In this document: piece by piece, positions 42,005-50,290 of the stretch | Layout: every line of letters starts with the position of its first letter | Numbering within the stretch: position 1 is the stretch's first letter | NCBI GenBank assembly: GCA_040219555.1 | Contig: JAVJSF010000006.1 | Span: forward strand, 186,001 to 250,000 | Length of the DNA: 64,000 nucleotides | From: JAVJSF01 sp040219555 | GTDB taxonomy: Bacteria; Actinomycetota; Thermoleophilia; Miltoncostaeales; Miltoncostaeaceae | Direction: 5' to 3' | The notes under the pieces: model-generated | What the model saw: only the letters and a program-made list of their open reading frames with translations | What the model was told of the DNA's origin: nothing | Database searches by the model: none | Program-made: the position numbers and the translations under genes

Positions 42005-42050
42005 GGTGCCGGCGACCGCATCGGGCCCCGGCCAGGGGCCCGATGGCACC
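42005..42050. repeat. Second hairpin in the pcrA-cysE intergenic region
   Basis: CATCGGGCCCC (42019-42029) pairs perfectly with GGGGCCCGATG (42035-42045) around a GGCCA loop, and GGTGCC (42005-42010) can pair with GGCACC (42045-42050) on the outside. With the tandem array, it fills most of the 458 bp between the two genes. No ORF is convincing there. Confidence 0.6.
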
Positions 42051-42129
42051 CCGTAGCGCCGAAAGAGCGCGCAGGGGTGCTGTCGCCCCGCACCCACCAC
42101 GCCCCGTCCCGCCGCGGGCCGTCAACGCC

Positions 42130-42150
42130 CCGGGGCCCGCGACGCCCCGG
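42130..42150 (-). terminator. Hairpin immediately after cysE
   Basis: CCGGGGC (42130-42136) pairs with GCCCCGG (42144-42150), starting directly next to the cysE stop codon. A 7-bp stem with a 7-nt loop. Confidence 0.5.
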
Positions 42151-42945
42151 CTAGATCCCCGCCCCCCCGTTCAGGCCCAGCAACGCCATCAGGTCGTCCT
42201 GTTCGGCCTTGCGGCGGGCCTCGGCGGCCGCCTCGGCCTCGGAACAGGGCTCGCCCGGGGTGCGGCCCTCGCGCAGCGCCGCCAACTCGCCCTCGAGCTC
42301 GCCGATCCGGCCGGCCATGCGCACCATCGCCTCGGCCATGGGGTCGGGCAGGCGCGTGTGCTCGATGTCGGGGCGGCCGGGGGCCACCTTCTGCCCGTCG
42401 CGCACGACGGTGCGGCCGGGGTTGCCGACGACGGTGGAGTTGGCCGGCACGTCCCGGATCACGATGGAGCCGGCGCCCACCTTGGCCCCCTCCCCGATCT
42501 CCAGCGGTCCCAGCACGCGGGCGCCTGTGCCCACGATCACCCGGTCGCGCACCGTGGGGTGGCGCTTGCCGCTCTCCTTGCCGGTGCCGCCGAGGGTGAC
42601 GCCCTGGTAGATCGTGACGTCCTCACCGATCTCGGTGGTCTCGCCGATCACCACACCCATCCCGTGGTCGATGAACAGGCCCGGGCCGATCCGCGCCCCC
42701 GGGTGGATCTCGATGCCGGTGGCAAAACGTGAGATCTGGCTCAGCACGCGCGCCGGCAGATGGATCCCGTGCGTCCACAGCGTGTGCGCCACCCGGTGCA
42801 TCCACAGCGCGTGCAGCCCCGGGTAACACAGCAGGACCTCCGCCATCGAGCGTGCGGCGGGGTCGCGCTCACGGGCGGCGGCGACATCGCTGCGCACCGA
42901 CGAGAGGGCGTGGCGCAACGCGGGGATGACGGCGGGGAGACCCAT
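42151..42945 (-). CDS. cysE: Serine O-acetyltransferase
   Basis: The product is 264 aa. It makes O-acetylserine for cysteine synthesis. The left-handed beta-helix hexapeptides are clear (ATGIEIHPGARIGPGLFIDH, GEDVTIYQGVTLGGTG), with catalytic His in IDHGMGVVIGE and the GKRHPTV loop. The last ~85 residues are an extra acidic coiled tail (GRIGELEGELAALREG) absent from short SATs. It does not end in the Ile motif of CysK partners in the usual context, although its last residue is Ile (NGGAGI), which would fit binding to CysK, encoded 830 bp away. Confidence 0.94.
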   Translation of the reverse strand: MGLPAVIPALRHALSSVRSDVAAARERDPAARSMAEVLLCYPGLHALWMHRVAHTLWTHGIHLPARVLSQISRFATGIEIHPGARIGPGLFIDHGMGVVIGETTEIGEDVTIYQGVTLGGTGKESGKRHPTVRDRVIVGTGARVLGPLEIGEGAKVGAGSIVIRDVPANSTVVGNPGRTVVRDGQKVAPGRPDIEHTRLPDPMAEAMVRMAGRIGELEGELAALREGRTPGEPCSEAEAAAEARRKAEQDDLMALLGLNGGAGI

Positions 42946-43075
42946 CGGTCGGGTTGTCCTTCGTCGGTGACGGAGGCGGCGGGCGGGCGGCGCCCGCGGG
43001 CCACGGGGGCCTGCGCCCGGGTGGGGCGCGGCCGGGGGACTAGTATAGGTCGGCCCTCACGGAAGGTGGATTCTC

Positions 43076-43753
43076 ATGACCGGCGCCACTGCCGCGGCGA
43101 CCTGCCAGCCCGGCCCCTCCCCCTCGGCGCGCGCGCTGCGCCTCGACAGCCTCCGCGCCCCCGGCCCCGCCGCGCTGCGCGAGCTGCTGGAACGCCTGCC
43201 CGCCCCCCCGTGGGACGTCGAGCTGGGCGAGGCCGACCCGGTTCTCGATCTGGTGCGGGGCGAGGGCTTCGAGGAGTACGCGCGGGTGGTCGTGATGGCG
43301 CGGCCGGTCGCCGGCATGCCGCGCCCGCCGGCGATTCCCGACATCGCCATCGGCGACTACCGCAACGACGAGGCCCCGGCTTTCCAGGCCCTGGAGGCGC
43401 GCGCGATGGCGGGACTCGCCGCCTTCACCGAGATGGGACAGCCCACCGGCTACGAGGAGGCCGAGGGCTTCGACATCTTCCTGGCGGCCCGCCACCCCAC
43501 CCAGGGGATCGTCGGGTTCGCCCAGACCATGACCCCCGAGGGCTGGATCAACTGGATCGGCGTCGACCCGGACCTGCAGCGCCTGGGCATCGGCCACGCC
43601 CTCCTGGCCGAGACGGCCGGCCGGATCGCCGCCGCCCGTGGCTCACACCTGGCCGCCAGGGTCGAGGCCGGTGGCCCCGCCCAGGCATTCCTGACCGCGC
43701 TGGGCTTCAAGGCCCGCGGCGAGCGCCTGGTGCAGCTCATCCGGAGGGCCTGA
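43076..43753 (+). CDS. GNAT family N-acetyltransferase
   Basis: The product is 225 aa. The C-terminal half has the acetyl-CoA motif IGVDPDLQRLGIGHALLAETA and ends with AFLTALGFKARGERL, typical GNAT. The N-terminal half (about 1-110) is unassigned and may bind the substrate. Promoter-like TATAGG (43044-43049) and GGTGGA 5 nt before the ATG precede it. The stop codon sits in the loop of a terminator hairpin. Confidence 0.82.
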   Translation: MTGATAAATCQPGPSPSARALRLDSLRAPGPAALRELLERLPAPPWDVELGEADPVLDLVRGEGFEEYARVVVMARPVAGMPRPPAIPDIAIGDYRNDEAPAFQALEARAMAGLAAFTEMGQPTGYEEAEGFDIFLAARHPTQGIVGFAQTMTPEGWINWIGVDPDLQRLGIGHALLAETAGRIAAARGSHLAARVEAGGPAQAFLTALGFKARGERLVQLIRRA

Positions 43754-43762
43754 GGCCCTCCG
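43742..43762. terminator. Hairpin terminator with the GNAT stop codon in its loop
   Basis: CGGAGGGCC (43742-43750) and GGCCCTCCG (43754-43762) pair perfectly around TGA, which is the stop codon of the GNAT gene. The convergent cysK stop lies 12 bp further. Confidence 0.6.
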
Positions 43763-43774
43763 CCCCTGGGAGCG

Positions 43775-44704
43775 CTAGTGGTCGGCGAACACCGGGCTGC
43801 TGAGGTACCGCTCACCGGTGTCGCAGAGGATGGTGACGATGGTCGCGCCGGCGAACTCCGGCCGCGCGGCCACCTGCAGCGCCGCCCACACGTTGGCGCC
43901 GGCCGAGATCCCGCTGAGGATGCCCTCCTCGCGCGCAAGGCGGCGGGCGACGGCGAAGGCGTCGTCGCCGCGCACCGTGATGATCTCGTCGTAGGCCTCG
44001 GTGTTCAGCACGTCCGGCACGAAGCCGGCGCCGATCCCCTGGATGGTGTGCAGGCCGGGCTGGCCGCCCGAGAGTACGGGCGAATCGGTCGGCTCGACGG
44101 CGACGATCCGCACGCCGGGCTTGCGCTCCTTGAGCACCTCGCCGACCCCGGTGACCGTGCCGCCGGTGCCGACGCCGGCCACGAACACGTCGACCGCGCC
44201 GTCGGTGTCCGCCCAGATCTCCTCGGCGGTGGTCGCCCGGTGCACGGCGGGGTTGGCCGCGTTCTGGAACTGCTGCGGGATGAAGCCGTCCTGGGTCTCC
44301 GAGGCGATCTGCTCGGCGCGGGCGATCGCCCCGCGCATTCCCTCCGGCCCCGGGGTGAGGACCAGCTCGGCGCCGTACGCCAGCAATAGCGCGCGGCGCT
44401 CGGCGGTCATGGTCTCGGGCATGGTGAGGATGCAGCGGTAGCCCTTGGCAGCGCAGACGAACGCCAGGGCGATGCCGGTGTTTCCCGAGGTGGGCTCCAC
44501 GATGACGCTGCGCCCCGGGCTGATCAGGCCGGCCTCCTCGGCCGCCTCGATCATCGCCAGCCCGATCCGGTCCTTCACCGAGCCGGCGGGGTTCGCCGCC
44601 TCGAGCTTTCCCAGGACCGTGGCATCGACGCCCTCGGAGACACGGCGCAGGCGCACCAAGGGGGTGGCCCCGATGAGGTCGGTGATCGAATCGGCGATCG
44701 GCAT
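43775..44704 (-). CDS. cysK: Cysteine synthase A (O-acetylserine sulfhydrylase)
   Basis: The product is 309 aa, PLP-dependent. LGKLEAANPAGSVKDRIGLAMI carries the PLP Lys; EPTSGNTGIALAFV is the substrate loop; AGVGTGGTVTGVGEVL binds the phosphate; GISAGANVWAAL is a C-terminal motif. It condenses O-acetylserine with sulfide. A TAGGGT box ends 7 nt before ATG 44704, and a terminator hairpin separates it from the kinase gene upstream. Confidence 0.95.
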   Translation of the reverse strand: MPIADSITDLIGATPLVRLRRVSEGVDATVLGKLEAANPAGSVKDRIGLAMIEAAEEAGLISPGRSVIVEPTSGNTGIALAFVCAAKGYRCILTMPETMTAERRALLLAYGAELVLTPGPEGMRGAIARAEQIASETQDGFIPQQFQNAANPAVHRATTAEEIWADTDGAVDVFVAGVGTGGTVTGVGEVLKERKPGVRIVAVEPTDSPVLSGGQPGLHTIQGIGAGFVPDVLNTEAYDEIITVRGDDAFAVARRLAREEGILSGISAGANVWAALQVAARPEFAGATIVTILCDTGERYLSSPVFADH

Positions 44705-44711
44705 GGGACGC

Positions 44712-44717
44712 ACCCTA
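44712..44717 (-). promoter_or_regulatory. -10 element of leaderless cysK promoter
   Basis: TAGGGT on the minus strand ends 7 nt before the cysK ATG; no Shine-Dalgarno. It follows the kinase-gene terminator, so cysK has its own promoter. Confidence 0.5.
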
Positions 44718-44720
44718 CCA

Positions 44721-44748
44721 GCGCCCCCCGGACCCACCCGGGGGGCGC
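44721..44748 (-). terminator. Hairpin terminator after the sugar-kinase gene
   Basis: GCGCCCCCCGG (44721-44731) pairs perfectly with CCGGGGGGCGC (44738-44748): 11 bp, 6-nt loop, 9 bp beyond the kinase stop codon. Confidence 0.7.
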
Positions 44749-44757
44749 GTGCCGCAC

Positions 44758-45750
44758 TCAGAGGCCGGCGGCGGCCGCCAGCGCGGAGAGGTCCTGCTCC
44801 GGCCGGGCGCCGAAGTGCTGGATCACCTCGGCGGCGGCGATGCTCCCCAGCCGCGCGCAGTCGACCAGGTCGCGGCCGGAGGTGAAGCCGTGGAGGAAGC
44901 CGGCGGCGTAGAGGTCGCCTGCGCCGGTGGTGTCGACGACCTGGGAGACGGGGGCCGCGGGCACCTCGTGCACCGCGTCGGCGGTCACCACCACCGAGCC
45001 CTGGGCCGAGCGTGTCACGACAGCCACCTCGCAGCGCCCCCGCACGGCAGCGATGGCGGCGTCGAGATCATCGGTCTCATACAGGGCCATCAACTCCTCG
45101 TGGTTGGCGAAGAGGATGTCCACCTCACCGTCCACCAGCGCACGGAACTCGTCGCGGTGGCGGTCCACGCAGAACGGGTCTGAGAGGGTCAGCGCCACCC
45201 GCCGGCCGGCGGACTTCGCCGCGGCCATGGCGGTGCGGAATGCCTCCTTGGCCTCCGGCGGGTCCCAGAGGTAGCCCTCCAGGTACGTCACGGCGGCGCC
45301 GGCGACCAGGTCGGTGTCCACGTCCCCGGGCGCCAGGTCCACGGACGCGCCGAGGTATGTGCACATCGTGCGCTGGGCGTCGGGGGTCACCATCACCAGG
45401 CACCGCGCGGTGGTCGCCCCATCGCCGGCCGGGGGGGTGTCGTACTGCACCCCGGCGGCGCGGATGTCGTGGGTGAAGATGCGCCCGAGCTCGTCGTCGC
45501 GGACCCGCCCGATGAAGCCCACGCGCCCGCCCAGGGCGGCGATTCCCGCGATCGTGTTGGCGCAGCTGCCACCGGACGCTTCGACAGACGGCCCGACCCT
45601 GCCGTAGAGTCGCTCCGCTGCCACGCTGTCTATCAGCGCCATCGTGCCCTTGGTCAGCCCCTCGTCGATGAGGAACTCCTCATCGGCTCGGGACAACACG
45701 TCCACGATCGCATTGCCGAGGCCTACTACGTCCATGTTCACAGCGCTCAC
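44758..45750 (-). CDS. PfkB/ribokinase-family kinase, adenosine kinase-like
   Basis: The product is 330 aa. DVVGLGNAIVDVLSRADEEFL is the start pattern of the adenosine kinase-like PfkB group; SGGSCANTIAGIAALGG binds the sugar; DTTGAGDLYAAGFLHG is the catalytic-Asp/anion-hole motif. Likely substrate adenosine or a related nucleoside, but other sugars are possible. GTG 45750 has GGAGG 5 nt upstream; ATG 45735 is an alternative. Its start overlaps that of the divergent secreted-protein gene. Confidence 0.88.
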   Translation of the reverse strand: MSAVNMDVVGLGNAIVDVLSRADEEFLIDEGLTKGTMALIDSVAAERLYGRVGPSVEASGGSCANTIAGIAALGGRVGFIGRVRDDELGRIFTHDIRAAGVQYDTPPAGDGATTARCLVMVTPDAQRTMCTYLGASVDLAPGDVDTDLVAGAAVTYLEGYLWDPPEAKEAFRTAMAAAKSAGRRVALTLSDPFCVDRHRDEFRALVDGEVDILFANHEELMALYETDDLDAAIAAVRGRCEVAVVTRSAQGSVVVTADAVHEVPAAPVSQVVDTTGAGDLYAAGFLHGFTSGRDLVDCARLGSIAAAEVIQHFGARPEQDLSALAAAAGL

Positions 45751-46933
45751 CAGCACCTCCGTCGGTCGCCGTCTGGCGCGGCGATCCTACGCGAGGTCCC
45801 GTCCGGCGGTGCTCGCGGCCGTCGCTGCGGCCGCCCTGGCACTCCCCGTCGGCGCCGCCCAGGCCGTCGACATCGTCTATCTGAACGGCCCCGAGGCCGA
45901 CAAGGTGGCCGACGCCGGTCACGGCGCCCTGCGTCAGGTGCCCGCCCACGTGGACCTGAACCCGCGGTGGCCCGCCCATAAGCGCATCGGCAAGATCGCC
46001 GTCCGCCGGGACGGCCTGATGAACGCCAGCCCGGGGGGCATGCTGGCCGTGCTGCGGAGCCGGCTGAACGACGGCACGGCCGGGCGCAGGGTGGCCCTGG
46101 ACGAGATCAACCCCAACCAGTGGACCGCCTCGCAGGCGGCGTCGCTGGTGCGGGCCATGCGGGCGCTCACCCCCGACGAGCGCAGCCGGGTGGTCATGTA
46201 CGCCGCGTCGCCCATGCTCCAGCAGGTCGGGCGCGTGGACCCCCGCCGGGCGATCCCCGCGCGCCACGCACGCCTCCTGATCGCGATGTCCCTGGCTGGC
46301 CGCTCGTACTTCCAGACCTACGGCGGCCGCTGGGCGCCGCTGCCCGCGGACCTCCTGGCGCGCGACCTGCCCCGCGTTCTGCGGCGCTGGCCGTCCAGGG
46401 CGCCCACCCCGGGCCTGCTGGTGGGTCCGTCGCAGGGCATCGGCCAGGACGCCCTGTGGACCCGCCTGCGCACCACGCCGGCCGGGCGGACCATGCTCGC
46501 GGCCGGGGTGGTCATCGCCGGCGGTGACGCGATGACACAAGACGAGGTTCGCGCCTGGCTGGCCGAGTACCGCGAGTACCGCGCCCGGCCCGGGGCGTCC
46601 CCCACCGGCCGTGACCGGGTGCCCCCGGTGGGCGGAGGCCTGGCCGTCGCCTCCAGCTCCAGCCTGCGCCCCGGGGCGCGCTACTGGGTCGGGGCCAACC
46701 GCCCCGGGCGGGCCGTGGTGCGCCTGATCACCCTCACCGGGTGGCGCAAGGGCACCGCCCGAGTGATCGCCAAGACCCCGTTCACCGGCCCGCAGGTCAA
46801 GTCCGACCGCATCCCCCGCGACCTCTACACGGGCCGCTACCGGATCGTGGTCATCTTCACCGGCAAGGGCGGCCTGCGGGACCGCACCCGGAAGGTCGTC
46901 CGCGTGGTCGAGCCGCCCGCGCGCCGGCGCTGA
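45734..46933 (+). CDS. Secreted protein of unknown function, paralogue of 19347-20438
   Basis: The product is 399 aa. A basic n-region (GRRLARRSYARSR) and hydrophobic run to AAQAVD form a signal peptide. Blocks RVALDEINPN, SRVVMYAASP, SYFQTYGGRW and PAGRTMLAAGVVIAGGD follow the order of those in the secreted protein at 19-20 kb, suggesting a shared, unnamed family. The C-terminal ~90 residues (from SSLRPGARYWVG) add a beta-rich module with no partner in the paralogue. ATG 45734 overlaps the divergent kinase start; GTG 45809 is a shorter alternative lacking the basic n-region. Confidence 0.75.
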   Translation: MFTALTSTSVGRRLARRSYARSRPAVLAAVAAAALALPVGAAQAVDIVYLNGPEADKVADAGHGALRQVPAHVDLNPRWPAHKRIGKIAVRRDGLMNASPGGMLAVLRSRLNDGTAGRRVALDEINPNQWTASQAASLVRAMRALTPDERSRVVMYAASPMLQQVGRVDPRRAIPARHARLLIAMSLAGRSYFQTYGGRWAPLPADLLARDLPRVLRRWPSRAPTPGLLVGPSQGIGQDALWTRLRTTPAGRTMLAAGVVIAGGDAMTQDEVRAWLAEYREYRARPGASPTGRDRVPPVGGGLAVASSSSLRPGARYWVGANRPGRAVVRLITLTGWRKGTARVIAKTPFTGPQVKSDRIPRDLYTGRYRIVVIFTGKGGLRDRTRKVVRVVEPPARRR

Positions 46934-46960
46934 GCCGGGAGGGCCCCGCCCGGGGGCGCG

Positions 46961-47383
46961 TCAGATGAAGAACATCGGCGCACCCTGGGCGCGGGCCTCG
47001 CGCTCCACGATGTCGGCGATGGTGAGGCCGGCCAGAACCGCGCAGAGGGCTTGGCGCGCCTCGGCCCAGACATCCTCGGCCGGTGCCACGGCCGGCGCCG
47101 CATCGGTCTCGGACGGCGTCAGGCGCCCATCGACGGTCTCGACGACGTCGAGCACCGTGATCTCGGCCGGCGGCCGGCGGAACGAGTAGCCGCCCTTCAC
47201 GCCCCGCTGGCTCTGCAGGATCCCCGCCCGGCGCAGGCCGGCGAACAGCTGCTCGAGGAAGTGCAGGGGGATGCCGCGGCTCTCGGAGACCTCGAGGATC
47301 GGTACCGGCACCGCCGACGAGCGGCGAGCCAGTTCGGTGAGGGCGAGCACCGCCGAGCGACTCTTCTCCGTGATCGCGATCAC
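46961..47383 (-). CDS. Rrf2 family transcriptional regulator, without Fe-S cysteines
   Basis: The product is 140 aa. The winged-helix N-terminus KSRSAVLALTELARR, the ESRGIPLHFLEQLFAGLRRAG helix-turn-helix and SQRGVKGGYSFRRPP wing are diagnostic. Only one Cys is present (LCAVLAG), so it lacks the three Cys that hold the Fe-S cluster of IscR/NsrR. This is the CymR-like type, which in Firmicutes controls cysteine genes together with CysK. cysE and cysK lie 2-4 kb away, so a cysteine role is plausible. GTG 47383 has no strong Shine-Dalgarno. Confidence 0.85.
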   Translation of the reverse strand: MIAITEKSRSAVLALTELARRSSAVPVPILEVSESRGIPLHFLEQLFAGLRRAGILQSQRGVKGGYSFRRPPAEITVLDVVETVDGRLTPSETDAAPAVAPAEDVWAEARQALCAVLAGLTIADIVEREARAQGAPMFFI

Positions 47384-47455
47384 TCAAGAACCTGCTTCCC
47401 CGGAATCCCGTTGTCGACGCCGAGTTTACCGGAAGCCGCCACGCGGCCGGCACGG

Positions 47456-47920
47456 TCAACCGGTGCCGGCGTCCTCGAGGAAGATGTTGACGTGGTTCTC
47501 GCGCCAGGTCTCGGGCCGGTGGGTCCGCCCCTTGCCGGCGCGGATCTCGTAGACGCGCTCGATGGTGTCGATCCAGGCGTCCAGGTCACCGACGATCAAC
47601 TCGTACGCGCAGTCCCCGGTGTGGATGAGCATGCGCGAGCGGCGGCCGCTCGAGTTCGTGTCCCCCACCCGCCGCGGCTCGCGCTCGACGGCGGTGATCG
47701 CATCCAGCGGGATCGACCGCCGCTTGGCGCGCAACAAGGTGTCGAGCATGGTCGGCAGGAAGACCAGGCGCTCCTCGGTGAGCACCAGATCCCCGTGGCG
47801 CCCCAGCCAGCCGTTCTGGAGGTCGGCGCCCGAGCGCTTGAGCACCCGCTCGTCCGGGCCAGGTGCGGTCGCGTGAGGCCCCCTGGGCAGGCGTGAGCGC
47901 TGCTTGTCCTTCGACCCCAT
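47456..47920 (-). CDS. GRAM/PH-like domain protein of unknown function
   Basis: The product is 154 aa from ATG 47920. After a basic N-terminus (MGSKDKQRSRLPRG), residues about 25-125 look like a GRAM/PH fold: GRHGDLVLTEERLVFLP is the typical strand pair, then RSIPLDAITAVERE and ELIVGDLDAWIDTIE. Such domains bind lipids or peptides. The basic start and GRAM core could target it to the membrane. No catalytic motif. A further gene begins divergently after 48000. Confidence 0.6.
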   Translation of the reverse strand: MGSKDKQRSRLPRGPHATAPGPDERVLKRSGADLQNGWLGRHGDLVLTEERLVFLPTMLDTLLRAKRRSIPLDAITAVEREPRRVGDTNSSGRRSRMLIHTGDCAYELIVGDLDAWIDTIERVYEIRAGKGRTHRPETWRENHVNIFLEDAGTG

Positions 47921-48073
47921 ATACCCCGACCCCCGTATCGCTCGCCCCCGGGAGGCGCGCCCGGGGCAATCGGGGCGCAGTGTAGCGAGCCGCCGCCGGC
48001 GGCTCCCCCAGCGGTGCCGTCCGGGACCGGCGGTATGGTGACCACCCATCGGATTCATGTTTTCGGAGATCCG

Positions 48074-48514
48074 TTGGACAGCAGCTACGCACCCTGGTTG
48101 GCCGACTTCGAGCGGCGTCTCGCCCAGCATGACCGCGGGGTCGATTCGCTGGCGAACGATCTGGCCGCCCGCACCGACTGGCGGGTCTACTCCGCGCTGA
48201 CCGAGGGGCTGCCGGCACCGCCCGAGACCATCCAGGGCGCCCCCGATGTGCTCTGCAGCCGCGGGCCGACCTCGGCCCCGATGTGGTTCGAGGTGGAGTT
48301 GCCCGAGACGCTGGTGCGCCGCGAGACCGTGGCCCGGCTGCGCCGGCTGGCGCTGCACGAACGTGTGGAGGTGCGCCTGGCCGTGGTGGCCCCCGCCGAG
48401 CGCCACGAGCGGGAGATCCCCGACGCGCGGCGCATCCTTATGCGGGCCGGGATGCCGCTGGACGTGCTGGCCATCGACCCCGATGCCGGGATGATCACCG
48501 GAGCCGACTGGTAG
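48074..48514 (+). CDS. Unknown protein with a PD-(D/E)xK-nuclease-like core
   Basis: The product is 146 aa if TTG 48074 is the start; this is favoured by CGGAG 5 nt upstream and by a TATGGT box at 48034-48039. Longer starts at 48035/48038 would add about a dozen residues. The middle has APDVLC, then MWFEVELPETL, resembling the PD...ExK core of nuclease-fold proteins, but the Lys position is Glu, so catalysis is doubtful. No recognised family. Its stop is 34 bp from the convergent gene's stop. Confidence 0.5.
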   Translation: MDSSYAPWLADFERRLAQHDRGVDSLANDLAARTDWRVYSALTEGLPAPPETIQGAPDVLCSRGPTSAPMWFEVELPETLVRRETVARLRRLALHERVEVRLAVVAPAERHEREIPDARRILMRAGMPLDVLAIDPDAGMITGADW

Positions 48515-48547
48515 CCGGCGCCGGCGTCCGCCCGGTCCGGGTCCGGC

Positions 48548-49006
48548 TCAGCGGGACCCGGGCGGCACCCATAGGCGGGAGGCCGGGTCCGGCTGGCCCG
48601 CCGCCGGCGGCGGCGTGGGCTGCGGCCGCTCCCCCTCCTCGCCGGACCCGGCCTCCTCCTCGGCCTGGCCGACGGCCTCGACCACCCGGGCGTAGGCCAT
48701 CTGCAACTGGGCCAGCGGCTCCTTGAAGGGGCGGACCGCGGCGGCGCCCAGCTCGCGCTCGGCCACCCCCATGAGGGCGCGGCCCGACTCGATGGCCTGG
48801 CGCGCCTGGGCGAGGTCGGCGGCGTCGGCGCCGGTGGGGCCGAGGCCCATCCGGATGGCCGCCATGTCGAGGAAGGTCATCATGCTCTGGAACATCACGT
48901 CGCGCACGGGGGTGTGCGCCAGGCGTTCGGCCAGTGCCTGGGCGAACTCCTCCTGGGTCTGGTCCGTGCCCTCGGTGGGCTCGGGCGCGGGCGTCTCGTC
49001 GCTCAT
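48548..49006 (-). CDS. DUF1844-like protein
   Basis: The product is 152 aa. Residues about 30-115 fit DUF1844: VMFQSMMTFLDMAAIRMGLG, then LAQARQAIESGRALMGVAE and PLAQLQMAYARVVEAVG. Members are small helical proteins of unknown function. The acidic, proline-rich ends are disordered. GGAG lies 9 nt before ATG 49006. It follows the GCS2-like gene by 34 bp on the same strand and may be in its operon. Confidence 0.65.
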   Translation of the reverse strand: MSDETPAPEPTEGTDQTQEEFAQALAERLAHTPVRDVMFQSMMTFLDMAAIRMGLGPTGADAADLAQARQAIESGRALMGVAERELGAAAVRPFKEPLAQLQMAYARVVEAVGQAEEEAGSGEEGERPQPTPPPAAGQPDPASRLWVPPGSR

Positions 49007-49040
49007 GCGTCGATCTCCGGGGCTCGTGGGTGTGGTGGGG

Positions 49041-50237
49041 TCAGGGTGCGCCGACGGCCAGGCGGTCGCGCAGCTCGATGGCCGAGGCCTTGGTACGCGC
49101 CACCGCCTCGGAGTGCACGACGCGCAGATCGGGCTCGGCGTCGAAGATGCGCCGCTGGCGCATGGCGCCGTTCTCGCGCAGCATCGCATCCAGCGGGGCC
49201 AGGAACGGCGCCAGCCCCAGCGACTCCGCCGGCTCGCGGCTCCAGCGCACCAGGGCGTCCACGGCGCGGGCCACCGGGCGGGTGGTCCCGGCATCGAGGT
49301 CGATCAACTCGCCGCGGACGCCGTGGCGCTGCGCGCGCCAGATGTTCTCCTCGATGAGGCCGCGCTCGTGCACCGGCAGGGGCCGGCCGGCATCGTGGTC
49401 GGCGGCGAAACCCGCCACGCATGCCATGGCCAGCGCCGCCACCGCCAGGGCCTCGGCCATGTCGGTCTGGCCGTCGCAGATGCGCACCTCGACCGTGCCG
49501 AAGTTGTGGTGCGGTCGCACGCTCCACCAGATCTGGGTGGCGGTGACGATCGACCGGGTCCGCTCGAGCAGGCCCACGTGGCGCGCGTAGGAGTCCCAGT
49601 CGGGGTAGGCGTCGGGCACCCCGCATCGCGGGAAGCTCTTGGTGAACACCTGCACGCGCGCAGAGTCCAGTCGCGTGTCCCGGCCGGCGAACAGCGGGCT
49701 GTTGGCCGACACCGCCAGCAGCTCGGGCAGGACGCTGCGCAGAGCCGTGCAGATGGCCATGGCGCGGTCCGCGCCCCGCAGGCCGACGTGGATGTGCACC
49801 GACCACGTGTTGTTGGTCCAGGCCACGTAGCCGAGCTCGTCCTGCAGGCGGCGGTAGTGCTCGGTGTCGATGATGCGCTGCTCGGTCCACGGGCTGAAGG
49901 GGTGGACCCCGGTGATGCCCAGCACCAAGCCCAGGCGCTCTGCCAGGGCGATGGTGGCCAGCCGCCCGTCCACCAACTCGCGCGCGGCGTCGGCGAAGCT
50001 GGTGTTGCGCCCGGTGCGGTACTCGATCTCGCTGGCGATCAACTCGCCGGCCAGGTGCGGTGCCAGCTCGGGCTCCGCAGCCGCCATCATCTCCTCGAAG
50101 CGCCCGGTCAGCCGCAGGGTGGCCGGGTCGAGGATCTGGAACTCCTCCTCCAGGCCGACGGTGAAGTCGGTGGACGCCTCGAAACGCTCGCGGACGCCAG
50201 CGAGGATGCCCGCGGCGGGATCAATCGGGTCCCCCAT
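49041..50237 (-). CDS. Carboxylate-amine ligase, glutamate-cysteine ligase family 2 (YbdK-like)
   Basis: The product is 398 aa. FTVGLEEEFQILDP is the N-terminal GCS2 motif; ELIASEIEYRTG, TNNTWSVHIHVGLRG and HHNFGTVEVRICDGQTD bind ATP, Mg and glutamate. Members join Glu with an amine (Cys in some). In this organism it could act in low-molecular-weight thiol synthesis, but the partner amine is unknown. A TAGGCT box ends 8 nt before the ATG. Confidence 0.85.
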   Translation of the reverse strand: MGDPIDPAAGILAGVRERFEASTDFTVGLEEEFQILDPATLRLTGRFEEMMAAAEPELAPHLAGELIASEIEYRTGRNTSFADAARELVDGRLATIALAERLGLVLGITGVHPFSPWTEQRIIDTEHYRRLQDELGYVAWTNNTWSVHIHVGLRGADRAMAICTALRSVLPELLAVSANSPLFAGRDTRLDSARVQVFTKSFPRCGVPDAYPDWDSYARHVGLLERTRSIVTATQIWWSVRPHHNFGTVEVRICDGQTDMAEALAVAALAMACVAGFAADHDAGRPLPVHERGLIEENIWRAQRHGVRGELIDLDAGTTRPVARAVDALVRWSREPAESLGLAPFLAPLDAMLRENGAMRQRRIFDAEPDLRVVHSEAVARTKASAIELRDRLAVGAP

Positions 50238-50290
50238 GTTCGGCGAGCCTAGCAGCGCACCCCCGGCGGGGCCCTCGCCGGCGCCGGCGC

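Noticed and set aside
41693..42100. N-terminal extension of the helicase through the repeats
   Set aside because: The extension is made of repeat-derived Leu/Cys/Arg-rich residues; the conserved helicase start begins at GTG 41692.
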